Virus record (IMG/VR): IMGVR_UViG_3300032213_002526
Span: 1-46,555 of that record
Strand: one strand, 5' to 3'
DNA from: a virus
Length of the DNA stretch: 46,555 nt
Shown here: positions 8,025 to 17,303 of the stretch, piece after piece
Numbering within the stretch: position 1 is the first letter of the stretch
Layout of the letters: every line of letters starts with the position of its first letter
Position numbers and translations under genes: made by a program
The notes under the pieces: model-generated
Seen by the model: only the letters and a program-made list of their open reading frames with translations
Databases searched by the model: none
What the model was told of the DNA's origin: nothing

Positions 8025-9645
8025 CGGCGGCGAAGATGCCTCCATCATGACTCCCGCAAGCCTCACCGCCGCCGCCACGTTCTTCGCGACCCGCGATGCG
8101 CAGGCTCTCACCGAGCAGCATGGCGACTGGATTGATCCGCGTGAACGCATTCGCGAAGACGCGATGTTCGCTGGGATCGGCGGCTGGGGCGGCCGGGATC
8201 GGATCGAGGATCGACAGGACGGGAAGTTCCTGCCGGTTTACGAAACTGAGGAAGACTTGCGGCTGATCCGCGGGCACTGCCGACTGCTGTCCCAATTCGA
8301 CGGGGTGGCGATAGGGGCGAACGAGTCGCTCGCCAACTACGTGCTCGGGAAGGCGGGCTTCGACTTCACGGTACAGCCTACCAAGGGGCAGGAGATCGGG
8401 GCGGAACTCGGCCCTCGGCTTCAGGCTCTGGTTGACCTGATCGTTGAGTCCCTAGGGCTGCGGGACACCTTCGCCCGCGAGCTGCATCAGCGGTCGCGCG
8501 AAGACGGCGAGGCGGCGGCGGCGATCGAGTTCCAGGGCGGCAAGTTCTCTGCCCTGTCGATCGAGCCTGCCCAGATCGTCGAACCGGCCAACGCCCGGCC
8601 GCTGGAAGACTGGCTCGGTGTCAGCGAGGAATACCAGTCCTCTTGGACGTTCGGCGTTCACACGAAACACCGTCAGCCCGCCAACCCGCTTGGCTTCCAC
8701 GTGGTCTATGACGGGGCGGGAGTCGATTGGGACTACGTTCCGGCCGACCGGATGATCTGGTTGAAGCGGAACACGTACCGCAACGCCAAGCGGGGCGTGA
8801 GCGACTTCTACCCGGTCCTCGAAGACATGCGGGCGGAAGCGAAGCTGGCCGGGAACATGGTCACGGGGGCATCCCTCCAGGCGGCGATCGCGTGGATCGA
8901 GGAACACCCGGCCGGAACGACACAAGGGCAGGTCCAAGGGCTGGCCGGGGCGTTGGCTGAAGGGCAGGTCACGCGGCCGGGGCAGAGCGGCCAACGCACG
9001 ATCAGGACGCAGCGGTTCGACAAGGGGACGGTTCTTCGCCCTTCGCCCGGCAAGCTCTACAAGCCGGGGCCGATGGGGGCCGAACGCAACGCGGGCTTCG
9101 TTGAGGTTGCCTCGTTCATTCTGCGGCGGATCGGCATTCGCTGGGTGTTTCCCGAGTACATGATTTCCGGGGATGCCTCAAACGCGAACTTCAGTTCGAC
9201 GCTCGTTGCCGAATCCCCGTTCGTCAAGGCACGCGAGGCTGACCAGAACTTCTACGCGGCCGCGTTCAAGGATGCCGTCCTGAAGGCCCTGAAGCTCGGG
9301 TACGAAGCGAACATTTACGGAGTAAACGACGCGGGCCAAGGCGAGTCCTGGGAGTCGATCCGGCGGCTGTTCGAGGTCAAGGTTGACCCGCCTGCCGTTG
9401 CCACCCGCGACATCGACAAGCTGACGGCATCCGTGAAGGCCCAGATGGATATGGGCGTGCTCTCTCCGAAGACCGGGGCGACGTTGCTGGGGCTCGATTT
9501 GGACGAGGAGAAGAAGCTCGGGGCGAAGCCTGCGGTGGTTGCTGGTGGGTTCGGTGGGTTTGGTGGCAGCGGATTCGGCGGGTTTGGCAGCCCGTCGGAT
9601 GCTCTCCGCCAAACGGTCGAGTCGGTTTTCGAGTCCTACCCGTAA
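8002..9645 (+). CDS. Portal protein, 547 aa
   Basis: Length, position after the terminase and sequence features fit a DUF935-like or related portal: a wing region with VYDGAGVDWDYVPADRMIW, a stem-like helix segment, and the C-terminal crown region (FPEYMISGDASNANFSSTLVAESPFVKAREADQNFY). It forms the dodecameric DNA channel at the head vertex. The C-terminus has a Gly/Phe-rich linker. An ATG at 8047 is an alternative start that would avoid the 23-bp overlap with the upstream gene. Confidence 0.85.
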   Translation: MRSWLWRDGGEDASIMTPASLTAAATFFATRDAQALTEQHGDWIDPRERIREDAMFAGIGGWGGRDRIEDRQDGKFLPVYETEEDLRLIRGHCRLLSQFDGVAIGANESLANYVLGKAGFDFTVQPTKGQEIGAELGPRLQALVDLIVESLGLRDTFARELHQRSREDGEAAAAIEFQGGKFSALSIEPAQIVEPANARPLEDWLGVSEEYQSSWTFGVHTKHRQPANPLGFHVVYDGAGVDWDYVPADRMIWLKRNTYRNAKRGVSDFYPVLEDMRAEAKLAGNMVTGASLQAAIAWIEEHPAGTTQGQVQGLAGALAEGQVTRPGQSGQRTIRTQRFDKGTVLRPSPGKLYKPGPMGAERNAGFVEVASFILRRIGIRWVFPEYMISGDASNANFSSTLVAESPFVKAREADQNFYAAAFKDAVLKALKLGYEANIYGVNDAGQGESWESIRRLFEVKVDPPAVATRDIDKLTASVKAQMDMGVLSPKTGATLLGLDLDEEKKLGAKPAVVAGGFGGFGGSGFGGFGSPSDALRQTVESVFESYP

Positions 9646-9663
9646 TCGGCAGCAGGTGACCGG

Positions 9664-10512
9664 GTGGACCTCGTCGGACGCACCAGACACGAAGAACGAT
9701 TCGCGGAGCGGTTCGCCAGACTCTCCGCGAGGCACAAGCGCGAACTGAAGCAGTTACTTGGAACGCCACCGGACCCACGAAACATTCCGGCGGAATTCTG
9801 GGAGCGAGTGAAGCAGGAAACAAAAGAAGAAGCTGCGGCGTTGCTGCTGCTGATCCTGATGGCGGGGTCGAGTCAGTACACGGCACGGCTTGAACCAGCG
9901 GTTGCTCAGTCCGGACGCGACATCGGACAGGCAACGCTTCAGATCGAACAGCAGTTGAGGCGGTGGGCTGATGCAAGGGCAACGGAGTTCGCCCAGCAGT
10001 ACACCGAGAGAAGCCAAGAGATCATCGAGAAGATCGGATTGCCGGGCGAGGTGACGGGCGGGACAGGACAGCCAGCAGCACAACCGGGGGGAAGCGGGAC
10101 GGGAATAGAACAGCCGGGGTCGTTGCCGGTGATTCAGCCCGCAACGCAACCGACCACCCCGCAACCGACAGTTCAACCAGACCCAGACGAAATCATCGAC
10201 CAAGCCTTCGGGCCGAGTCGAGTCGAGAACATCGCAGTGACGGAGACGACAGGGGCAGCGAGCGCGGCCGGTGAGATCGCGGTCGATGCAACGGTCGGAC
10301 GCAACGAAGAGGACAGGTGGTTCACGGCGGAAGATCAGCGGGTTTGCCCGATCTGTGCTCCGCTGAACGGACGGACGCGAAGCAACTGGTCACGGTTTTT
10401 CCCGGATGGGCCGCCCGCTCATCCGCGTTGCCGTTGCTGGATTGAATACGCATTTGAGCAGGTTGGCGCGGGAGCCGGGGCCAGTCCCCCAGAACTCGCG
10501 GCGACTCGATAA
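9664..10512 (+). CDS. MuF-like minor head protein, 282 aa
   Basis: It has a GTG start 18 bp after the portal stop. The N-terminal half is helical. The middle is a Gln/Pro/Thr-rich linker. The C-terminal domain carries the hallmark EDQRVCPICAPLNG, followed by DGPPAHPRCRCW, the Cys/His pattern of the Mu gpF (SPP1 gp7) family. These proteins bind the portal and are packaged or needed for DNA ejection. The order portal-MuF-protease-capsid supports the call. Confidence 0.85.
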   Translation: MDLVGRTRHEERFAERFARLSARHKRELKQLLGTPPDPRNIPAEFWERVKQETKEEAAALLLLILMAGSSQYTARLEPAVAQSGRDIGQATLQIEQQLRRWADARATEFAQQYTERSQEIIEKIGLPGEVTGGTGQPAAQPGGSGTGIEQPGSLPVIQPATQPTTPQPTVQPDPDEIIDQAFGPSRVENIAVTETTGAASAAGEIAVDATVGRNEEDRWFTAEDQRVCPICAPLNGRTRSNWSRFFPDGPPAHPRCRCWIEYAFEQVGAGAGASPPELAATR

Positions 10513-10547
10513 AGACAGATCCGCCACCAGGCATAAAGGCAACGAAC

Positions 10548-11723
10548 ATGGCCACGGCCGCCCCCAAGACATCGACGCGGGAAACCCTGATCGAGACCGT
10601 CTACAGCGATGCGCCCAAGGTGAACCGCGAAGCCGGAGTCGTTGCCGGTGTTCGCATTCTGGGCGCCTCGTCGAAGAACGGACGGGAGTACAGCGAACAG
10701 GCGATGCAGCAGGCGGCCACGATCTATGAGGGCTTGGGCGTCAACGTCAATCACCCGGATCGCAAGAACGCCTCGGTAGAGCGCGGAGTTGGCGACGGGA
10801 TCGGCTGGCTGTCCGGTGTGAAGTACATCCCGGAGCAGAAGGCCGTTGTGGGCGACTTGAACATCCTGAAAGAGCATCCGCTCGCGGGCCTGCTCTTCGA
10901 GGCGGCGGAGCGAAACCCGAAGCGATTTGGCCTGTCCCACAATGCCGAAGGGCGGATGGGGACGAAGGGCGGCAAGCGTGTTGTTGAGTCGATCGAGTCC
11001 GTGCGCTCGGTTGACATTGTTCAGACCCCCGCAACGAACACGGGGCTTTTCGAGAGCGAGGAACCGATGAAGAAGTTGCGGGAACACGTGGAACAGATCG
11101 ACAAGGCCAACCCCGGCCGGGCCATGCTGCTGAAGCTGCTCGAAGAAGACGCGATGGCTCCGATGGCGATGGCGGAGATGCCCGCCGAAGCCTCGGGCGG
11201 CGAGAGCGAAGATCAGGTCAAGGCGGCGTTCCGGCAGATGGTCGTTGCCGCGTTCGACGATGACAAGCTCGATACGAAGGCCACCCTCACCAAGATCAAG
11301 GACATCCTCAAGGCCTACGAAAAGCTCAACGGCGGCGGGGAGACCTCGGGCGAGAGCAAGCCCAGCGGGGCCGGTGAATCGGGGGCCAGCGGCAACCCGA
11401 TGGAAGAGAGCGTCAAGGCCAAGCGAGCCGTGGCGGCCGAGCTTCTGGAAGCCGCGGGCATCGCCAAGCCGACCGAGTCGCAGATCAAGGCGGTGGCGAG
11501 GGCCGAAGACAGTTCCGAACGCAAGGAACTGATTGAGTCGTTCAAGGCGAAGGCCGGGGCGGCTCTGGTGGCCGGAGCGACGAGCGGAACGGGGATCAAG
11601 GGCAACGAAAGCCGCTTCGGCCTGGGCAACCGCCCGACCGTGTCTCGTCCCCTGCTCGAATCGAAGGAAGACGCGAAGTACCCGGCGGACGCAAAGGGTT
11701 TCGCGGCTGCCGTGAAGCGATAA
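10548..11723 (+). CDS. Prohead protease fused to scaffold domain, 391 aa
   Basis: The N-terminal ~170 residues resemble a phage prohead serine protease: VNHPDRK, FGLSHNAEG with a likely catalytic His, then ESVRSVDIVQTPATNTGLF with the probable Ser. The C-terminal ~220 residues are charged, helical and low in complexity, as expected for an internal scaffold that is digested during maturation. Fusion of protease and scaffold is common in this order of genes. The 5' leader has AAAGG 7 nt before the ATG, formed by one of the dispersed GGCAACG heptamers. Confidence 0.82.
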   Translation: MATAAPKTSTRETLIETVYSDAPKVNREAGVVAGVRILGASSKNGREYSEQAMQQAATIYEGLGVNVNHPDRKNASVERGVGDGIGWLSGVKYIPEQKAVVGDLNILKEHPLAGLLFEAAERNPKRFGLSHNAEGRMGTKGGKRVVESIESVRSVDIVQTPATNTGLFESEEPMKKLREHVEQIDKANPGRAMLLKLLEEDAMAPMAMAEMPAEASGGESEDQVKAAFRQMVVAAFDDDKLDTKATLTKIKDILKAYEKLNGGGETSGESKPSGAGESGASGNPMEESVKAKRAVAAELLEAAGIAKPTESQIKAVARAEDSSERKELIESFKAKAGAALVAGATSGTGIKGNESRFGLGNRPTVSRPLLESKEDAKYPADAKGFAAAVKR

Positions 11724-11806
11724 CCCGCTGAGACGGGACGGGCTGGGGTTCGTTGCCTTGGCTGATTGCAGATCTGAAATCCATCCCACAGAAAGCGGGG
11801 AAAATC

Positions 11807-12526
11807 ATGGGAGTGAGTCTCCTTCAAGACCTCAAGGAATTGACGGTCGGCCGGAAGCAGTTCGGGTTCTTCGAGGACTTCGAGACGTTCGTGTCGGGCG
11901 ACCTGTTCACCGACACGAGTGCCGACGCGAGTGCCACGATTGCTTCGAGCGATGCGGCAGGCGGCGTCGTCGTGCTCACCACGGGGGCAACGGACAACAA
12001 CGAAGCCTACCTTCTCACGACGAAGGAAATCTTCAGGTTCGCGAACAACAAGCCGCTATTGTTCGAGGCTCGCATTCAGTACGCGGAAGCGAACACGGAC
12101 GATGCCAACGTCTGTCTCGGCTTCATGGATGCCGTCGGGGCCAACTCGATCCTCGACGATGGGGCGGGGCCGAAAGCGTCCTACTCCGGGGCCGTGTTCT
12201 TCAAGGTCGATGGCGGGACACGTTGGCAGGTGGAAAGCTCGCTCGGTTCGAGCCAGACGACGACCGACCTGACCGCCGCGAACTCGCTGAGCAAGTCAGC
12301 GCAGACGGCGGGCGGGGCGTCCTACCAGACGCTGCGGATCGAGGTGATCCCGGTTTCGTCCACCGAGGCCGAGGTGTCTTTCTGGATCGACGGCGTTCAC
12401 GTGATGAAGCATTCGCTCACCTACACGAGCGCCACGGAAATGATGGCGTTCGTCGGGGTGAAGGCGGGTAGTGCGAATTCGGAAGTCGTGAACGTCGATT
12501 ACATCGCGGCCTATCAGGACCGCTAA
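11807..12526 (+). CDS. Probable capsid decoration / head-associated protein, 239 aa
   Basis: The ATG at 11807 is preferred over an upstream in-frame start at 11753 because the extension is unlike protein. The protein is beta-rich with text typical of a jelly-roll domain (FEARIQYAEANTDDANVCLGFMDAVG; ASYSGAVFFKVDGG; SFWIDGVHVMKH). The same type of protein is often found between the protease and the major capsid gene of siphophages. It probably decorates the shell. A concanavalin-like fold is an inference. Confidence 0.6.
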   Translation: MGVSLLQDLKELTVGRKQFGFFEDFETFVSGDLFTDTSADASATIASSDAAGGVVVLTTGATDNNEAYLLTTKEIFRFANNKPLLFEARIQYAEANTDDANVCLGFMDAVGANSILDDGAGPKASYSGAVFFKVDGGTRWQVESSLGSSQTTTDLTAANSLSKSAQTAGGASYQTLRIEVIPVSSTEAEVSFWIDGVHVMKHSLTYTSATEMMAFVGVKAGSANSEVVNVDYIAAYQDR

Positions 12527-12626
12527 CCGAAGCCGGGGCGTTGCTTCTGATCGAGGCAACACCTGAAGCGGAATCCCCTGCGGAGTAGTCGCCCGCAGTT
12601 CTCTCTATCGTCCAGAAAGGACAATC

Positions 12627-13853
12627 ATGGCTGTGAAGACGAAGAGCTTGCGGCGACTGCTAGAAGCCGCGCAGAAGGACAAGACCCCGGACAGGTTCTT
12701 TACGGACTTGACCGAGGCCCTCGAATCCAAGGCGATCGAGCCGAAGGATTTCTCGATCCGTGAGTGCATGGAAGAGTTCATTACGGACGCGAACGGGGCC
12801 GCCTGCGGTCGCGAGATTCTCGATTCGTGGAACCCTCGGCACGGCGGCGGCAACGAGGGCATCAACCTGACCAAGCTGATGGAGTCCGATGCGGTCAACA
12901 CTGCGTTCTTCTCCAACATCTTCGGGCAGATCATCTATACCGAGACGATGGCGGCCTATCGTGCCGAAGACTTCGTCTTTACGGGCCTGATCCCGTCCGT
13001 CTCGACCCAGTTCAACGGCGAGAAGTTGCCGGGCGTTGCCGACCTGGGTGACAAGGCCGAAGTCGTTGACGAGCTGGGTGAATACCCGATCGTCGGGACG
13101 AACGAAGATTACATCGAAACGCCCCAGACCACGAAGCGCGGGTTGATCGTTCCGGTCTCGAAAGAGGTCGCGTTCTTCGACCGCACGGGCCTCGTGCTGG
13201 AGCGTTGCCGCAATGTCGGTTACTCGCTCGGTCTCAACAAGGAAAAGCGGGCGATCGACTGCGTGATCGACGAGAACACGACTCGTCACCGCTACAACCG
13301 CAAGAGCCGCGGTCAGATCGCGACCTACGGGAACAACTCGGGGACGCACGATTTCGACAACCTCGAAGCCAGCAACGCGCTGGTGGACTGGACCGACATC
13401 GACAACCTGATGCAGCTCTTCTACGCGATGCGCGACCCCAACACGGGCGAGCCCATCGTGATCGAGGGGCCGATGAAGCTGATCGTCACCCGCGGTCTCG
13501 TGACCACGGCGAACCGGATCAAGTCGGCAACGGAAGTCGTTCACGTCACGCCGGGTTACGCGACGAGCGCCAATCCGATCGAGACGCGGGGTTCGAACCC
13601 CGTCGGCGGTGCGTTCGACGTGTTGACCAGCCGCCTGCTGGCCGACCGCCTGGCGACCGACACGGACTACTTCATGGGCGACCCGTCGGGGGCGTTCCGG
13701 TACATGGAAAACTGGCCGATGGCGGTTGTCCAGGCTCCGGCCAACTCGGAACTCGAATTCTCGCGGGACATCCCGTTCCGCTGGAAGGCGAGCGAGCGAG
13801 GTCAGTACGTGGTTCGCGAGCCGCGCCTGATGGCGAAGGCGACCGTTGCGTAA
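12627..13853 (+). CDS. Major capsid protein, 408 aa
   Basis: Position after protease-scaffold and decoration genes and a length of 408 residues fit a HK97-fold capsid protein. The N-terminal ~95 residues are charged and helical, like a delta or scaffold-like arm. The C-terminal segment (FSRDIPFRWKASERGQYVV...EPRLMAKATVA) is the usual P-domain ending of this family. An AAAGGA motif lies before the ATG. It should be the most abundant virion protein. Confidence 0.82.
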   Translation: MAVKTKSLRRLLEAAQKDKTPDRFFTDLTEALESKAIEPKDFSIRECMEEFITDANGAACGREILDSWNPRHGGGNEGINLTKLMESDAVNTAFFSNIFGQIIYTETMAAYRAEDFVFTGLIPSVSTQFNGEKLPGVADLGDKAEVVDELGEYPIVGTNEDYIETPQTTKRGLIVPVSKEVAFFDRTGLVLERCRNVGYSLGLNKEKRAIDCVIDENTTRHRYNRKSRGQIATYGNNSGTHDFDNLEASNALVDWTDIDNLMQLFYAMRDPNTGEPIVIEGPMKLIVTRGLVTTANRIKSATEVVHVTPGYATSANPIETRGSNPVGGAFDVLTSRLLADRLATDTDYFMGDPSGAFRYMENWPMAVVQAPANSELEFSRDIPFRWKASERGQYVVREPRLMAKATVA

Positions 13854-14014
13854 CGAAGTGACTGATTGAAGCTGCTGGTGGCGCGGGAGCAGTCGCTCCG
13901 CTGTCGCAAGATGGCGGGGCGGCTGTCTCGGGCTGCCCGGATTCGTTGCCTGATGTTTTGAAGCTGACTCACTGAAGACCACGCCACCGTTCAAACATTT
14001 TTCCAAGGTGTCAC

Positions 14015-14419
14015 ATGCCCCCCGAACAGACCGCTCCGGCCCCCCAGAAGCCCGCGGCTCCCGCTCCTCAGACTCCGGTTGTCCAGGCTCCGGCCGCCCC
14101 CGAGATCAACCTGGGCGTTCACGACGTCAGCCGCATCCCAGTCCACCCGGACGCTCCCCCGGCTGCCTCACCGCTCCCGGAAGCTCGCACGATCGTTGCC
14201 CAGACCGCCTACCAGCGACAGCTCGCGGCCAACCGCCGCCCCGCCCCCCGCAAGCATCGGTTTTCGGTGAGTGTCGGGGAAGAGGCTCCGCGCGTGGTGA
14301 TCGCCGACAACGAGAACGACGCCTGGGCCATGTACTGCGATGCGAAGCAGTCGTGGCCGTCGCCCCGGATGACGGATCGGAAGATCAAGGATTTGGGGCC
14401 GGTTCCTCAGGAAGAGTAG
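14015..14419 (+). CDS. Hypothetical head protein, Pro/Ala-rich N-terminus, 134 aa
   Basis: Residues 1-60 are Pro/Ala-rich and probably disordered. The C-terminal part (RKHRFSVSVGEEAPRVVIADNENDAWAMYCDAKQSWPSPR) looks like a small folded domain. It follows the capsid gene and precedes small head-tail joining genes. A role at the head surface or connector is only inferred. Another frame (14008-14472) is also open but has Arg/Ser/Gly-rich shadow composition. Confidence 0.6.
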   Translation: MPPEQTAPAPQKPAAPAPQTPVVQAPAAPEINLGVHDVSRIPVHPDAPPAASPLPEARTIVAQTAYQRQLAANRRPAPRKHRFSVSVGEEAPRVVIADNENDAWAMYCDAKQSWPSPRMTDRKIKDLGPVPQEE

Positions 14420-14475
14420 GGCAACGAAGCAACGGCAACGGCAATTCCCCGTCCGTCATCCAGTGGACCTGAATC

Positions 14476-14715
14476 GTGGCAACGTACCTCGAAAACCTCA
14501 CCGCTCGCCGGTCTGCCATCGCGGTTCAACTCGCCGCCTTGTCAGCCACGGCGGCCGGGGGGAAGCCGAACGCGGCCGCCACGGGGATTGATCACGTCGG
14601 CTACAAGGATGGGCTTTACCGCGAGCTGGAAATGCTGGACCGCCTGATCGCCAACGCGGGCGGGGCGGTGACCGATAACGGGCCGTGGGAAGAGTCAGTG
14701 ATCGGAGTGACGTAA
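14476..14715 (+). CDS. Small connector-region protein, 79 aa
   Basis: It has a GTG start. A helical protein beginning MATYLENLTARRSAIAVQLAAL, with GIDHVGYKDGLYRELEMLDRLI, a pattern I recall from short proteins encoded after capsid genes of siphophages. The function is not established. The spacing and co-directional neighbours support a real gene. Confidence 0.6.
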   Translation: MATYLENLTARRSAIAVQLAALSATAAGGKPNAAATGIDHVGYKDGLYRELEMLDRLIANAGGAVTDNGPWEESVIGVT

Positions 14716-14743
14716 GGGGCAGTGAGCAGATCAAGAGGGCAAC

Positions 14744-15082
14744 GTGATCGACTACAGCAACGACTACCTGCAATGGGACAACACCGAAGAGGTGATTGTT
14801 GCCACAGTGCGGAACAGCGTTGCCACCGAACACAGAGTGACGCATGCCCTCGCCGGGGACGTTGACCGGCGTCGGGCTCAGTTTTCCGGGGTCGAAATCC
14901 AGGGCGACGAACTGCTCTGGATGATCCCGATCGCGTTGCTTCCCGAGACGACCGAGATCAATCAGGGCGACAGAATCAAGCAGTGCTGCGGGGCGAATTG
15001 GACGGTGTTGACCGCGAAGCAGCGGGGCATCGGGTCGCACAACACGCACTGGGAAGTGATCTGCCGGAGACTGACGACGTAG
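14744..15082 (+). CDS. Probable head-tail joining protein, 112 aa
   Basis: It has a GTG start immediately after a GGCAACG copy. The small beta-rich protein (VTHALAGDVDRRRAQFSGVEIQGDELLWMIPIALLP, then GDRIKQCCGANWTVLT) is similar in style to head-tail stopper or joining proteins, which contain a short barrel. The gene position between connector and tail terminator genes supports this. The family is not certain. Confidence 0.5.
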   Translation: MIDYSNDYLQWDNTEEVIVATVRNSVATEHRVTHALAGDVDRRRAQFSGVEIQGDELLWMIPIALLPETTEINQGDRIKQCCGANWTVLTAKQRGIGSHNTHWEVICRRLTT

Positions 15083-15114
15083 GGTCTGAATGAAGCAGTG
15101 AAAGGGCGTGGGCA

Positions 15115-15591
15115 GTGTCCAGCATCATGGAAGACATTCTCGGAGCAGTGAAAACCGGTATCACCGGTCTATCGCTCACGGGCTTGTCTTCAACGCTGGT
15201 GTTCACGCAGAAGGTGCCGAGTATCCGCCCGGCGGATCTGCCGAAGACCAATCCCCCGGCTCCGGTCGTTGTGATTGCCCCCTTCGGCGGTGAGACGCTG
15301 ACGCCAACAGCCGGGACCAACCTTCGCGACGACATCATCTATCCAATCCTTGTCGCGATCGTTGCCCCGGATTCACAGACGCAAGCGACGGACCGAGACA
15401 AGTACCTGACCTGGCGCGAGTCGATCCGCAAGAAGTTCCACCACAATTTGACCGCGTTCACGTCGCTTTCGACCGTCTTCAACTCGACCGTTCAGCCACA
15501 GGCAATCATCGACCCCGGAGCATTCTTCGATCGAAACGTGTTGGTTTCGGCGATCGTGCTCCAGGTCTCATCGCGAGAGGCGAGATCATGA
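15115..15591 (+). CDS. Probable tail terminator / minor tail protein, 158 aa
   Basis: It has a GTG start. Position and size fit a gpU-like tail terminator that caps the tail tube and joins it to the head. Features such as IIYPILVAIVAPDSQTQATDRDKYLTWRESIRKKF, with alternating strands and a helix, agree with that fold. There is no specific motif. The stop overlaps the next ATG (ATGA). Confidence 0.5.
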   Translation: MSSIMEDILGAVKTGITGLSLTGLSSTLVFTQKVPSIRPADLPKTNPPAPVVVIAPFGGETLTPTAGTNLRDDIIYPILVAIVAPDSQTQATDRDKYLTWRESIRKKFHHNLTAFTSLSTVFNSTVQPQAIIDPGAFFDRNVLVSAIVLQVSSREARS

Positions 15592-15842
15592 GTGAAGGCA
15601 ACGAAATCGCGAAGGAAGGCAACGTCAGCACGACGGAACCAATCCAACCTCCGGCGGCCCCCAAGCCTGAGAACGTGGCCATGGCGCTCCAGTTCCACGG
15701 CTCAACAATCCACGTCATTGACGGTCCCGAAGGCCGGGTGTTCGAGCTGGACGGCCAGCCGTACGGGTTGCCCGGTGACGCGATCGCGGCCGCTCGCTTG
15801 AAGAAGGTGAACGATGGCAACGGCAACGCGGGAAACGCATAG
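15588..15842 (+). CDS. Hypothetical protein, 84 aa
   Basis: A short protein with a polar N-terminus (MSEGNEIAKEGNVSTTEP) and a compact segment FHGSTIHVIDGPEGRVFELDG. It overlaps genes at both ends (4 bp and 29 bp), which supports coupled translation. It carries three GGCAACG copies in its reading frame. The function is unknown. Confidence 0.55.
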   Translation: MSEGNEIAKEGNVSTTEPIQPPAAPKPENVAMALQFHGSTIHVIDGPEGRVFELDGQPYGLPGDAIAAARLKKVNDGNGNAGNA

Positions 15843-16290
15843 GCAGCAGGTCGAAGGCATCGCCGCCCTGGGCGGGATCTTCGTCGAAATCGAGCAGCAG
15901 TTTCAGAACGCCGACTACTCGGAGACGCTTGAGCCGTTTTTAAGGGTGTTTGAGGGGACGCATGCGGCCGGATTTGCGGCTGAGGCAAGCCCCTCTGGAA
16001 GCAAATGGAGACCCCTTTCTCCACGAACGATTAAGCGGAAGGGGCACGGGATCATTCTCTATGAGAAGGGGCGATTAGAGGCCTCACTCATCGGGGCAAC
16101 GGGGGATTCGGTGCGTGCGGTGAGTCACCGCGGATTGTTGTTCGGAACAGAAGTGCCCTACTCGATCTTCCACCAGGACGGAACATCGAGACTCCCGCAG
16201 CGGGAGCATGTGGGAATTAACGACGAGACTTGTCAGAGCTTGGTTGACGCGATCGCGGATGCGGTGGTCGAGACGCTGAAATCCAGATAG
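15814..16290 (+). CDS. Phage virion morphogenesis / tail completion protein, gpG/gp10-like
   Basis: The 158-residue protein contains the family signature near its centre and end: WRPLSPRTIKRKG, RLEASLIGATGDS, VPYSIFHQDGTSRLPQRE, as in Mu gpG and HK97 gp10-like proteins. These join head and tail or complete the tail. It starts 29 bp inside the preceding gene. The neighbours (terminator before, tail tube after) agree. Confidence 0.75.
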   Translation: MATATRETHRQQVEGIAALGGIFVEIEQQFQNADYSETLEPFLRVFEGTHAAGFAAEASPSGSKWRPLSPRTIKRKGHGIILYEKGRLEASLIGATGDSVRAVSHRGLLFGTEVPYSIFHQDGTSRLPQREHVGINDETCQSLVDAIADAVVETLKSR

Positions 16291-16321
16291 AAGCCAAACC
16301 AGATAGACCAGGAGAAACAAC

Positions 16322-17206
16322 ATGCCTGCCGCCTCAATGGGTTGGGCGTCTCGATTGTCGATGGGTGCGACCGGAACGGCCGTTGGCTCGTTCACCGAGG
16401 CCATCGAGATCGTTTCGGAGAACCTCAAAAAGACCGGGGTGATTCTCGACACGAACGGAATCCGGGGCACGCGGTCGCACGCGAGCGAACGGACAGCCGA
16501 GGGCACGTACGCGATCGGCGGACAGATCACGTTGCATCCGACTCCGGCGGTTCTCGACCTGCTGTTGCCGCGAATCTTGGGGGCGGTCGCATCGGGGACA
16601 ACATTCGCCCTGGCGGATACGTTGCCTGAGTTCGACGTGCTCATCGACCGCGGCGCCAAGCGATTCGTGTACGGCAACTGTAAGGTCGGCAAGGCCACGT
16701 TCACCGGGTCGGCCGGGCAGTTGATTCAGCTCGTGCTGGACATCGTCGGGAAGACCGAGACGGTGAGTGCAACGTCGTTCCCGTCAATCACCGCCCCGAC
16801 GGATCCGCCATACGTGTTCCACCAGGGGGCGTTGACTCTGGTTTCGACGGCTCGCCAGTTCTTCGACTTCGAGACGGCGATCGACAACGTGCTCGCGACC
16901 CGATTTGCGAATTCGCAATCGGCAACGGATATCAGCCCCACCGATCGGATTGTGTCGTTCAAGGCGACAACCCCGTTCACGAGTGACGAAGTGGACCTGT
17001 ACAACCAGGCGTTGCTCGGGTCGGCCGGAAGTCTCGCGTTCACGAACGGCGGGCGCTCGGTGACGTTCACGTACGGCAAGCTGCAGTTCCCGGACAACTC
17101 GCCGGTCGTTGCCGGGAAGGATGAGATCCCGTTGACGCTGGACGGGATCGCACGCATGACGAGCACGACGCGGGAGCTGGTGGTCACGAATGACTCGACG
17201 GCGTGA
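16322..17206 (+). CDS. Major tail tube protein, 294 aa
   Basis: A clear AGGAG ribosome site lies 8 nt before the ATG. The protein is long, beta-rich and low in lysine, with two related halves (FTEAIEIVSENLKKTG... and FDFETAIDNVLATRF...). GRSVTFTYGKLQFP near the end is tube-like. It precedes the tail assembly chaperone and tape measure, the standard order for siphophage tails. It should polymerise into the tail tube. Confidence 0.72.
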   Translation: MPAASMGWASRLSMGATGTAVGSFTEAIEIVSENLKKTGVILDTNGIRGTRSHASERTAEGTYAIGGQITLHPTPAVLDLLLPRILGAVASGTTFALADTLPEFDVLIDRGAKRFVYGNCKVGKATFTGSAGQLIQLVLDIVGKTETVSATSFPSITAPTDPPYVFHQGALTLVSTARQFFDFETAIDNVLATRFANSQSATDISPTDRIVSFKATTPFTSDEVDLYNQALLGSAGSLAFTNGGRSVTFTYGKLQFPDNSPVVAGKDEIPLTLDGIARMTSTTRELVVTNDSTA

Positions 17207-17303
17207 TGCTGGCGGGCGGTTTCCGGGGGAAAGAACCCGGAAACCGAATCGCCACCTTTTCGACACCTTTTCGCCACATTTCAAAATACACGGGATTTTC
17301 CAC

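Noticed and set aside
13854-14014. Possible terminator after the capsid gene (GCGGGAGC...GCTCCGC)
   Set aside because: The stem is short and bulged, has no T-tract, and the downstream genes need the same transcript.
14008-14472. Alternative Arg/Ser/Pro-rich frame over the gene at 14015
   Set aside because: Composition is that of a frame-shifted shadow; the 14015 frame has a natural C-terminal domain and ends before the next gene.
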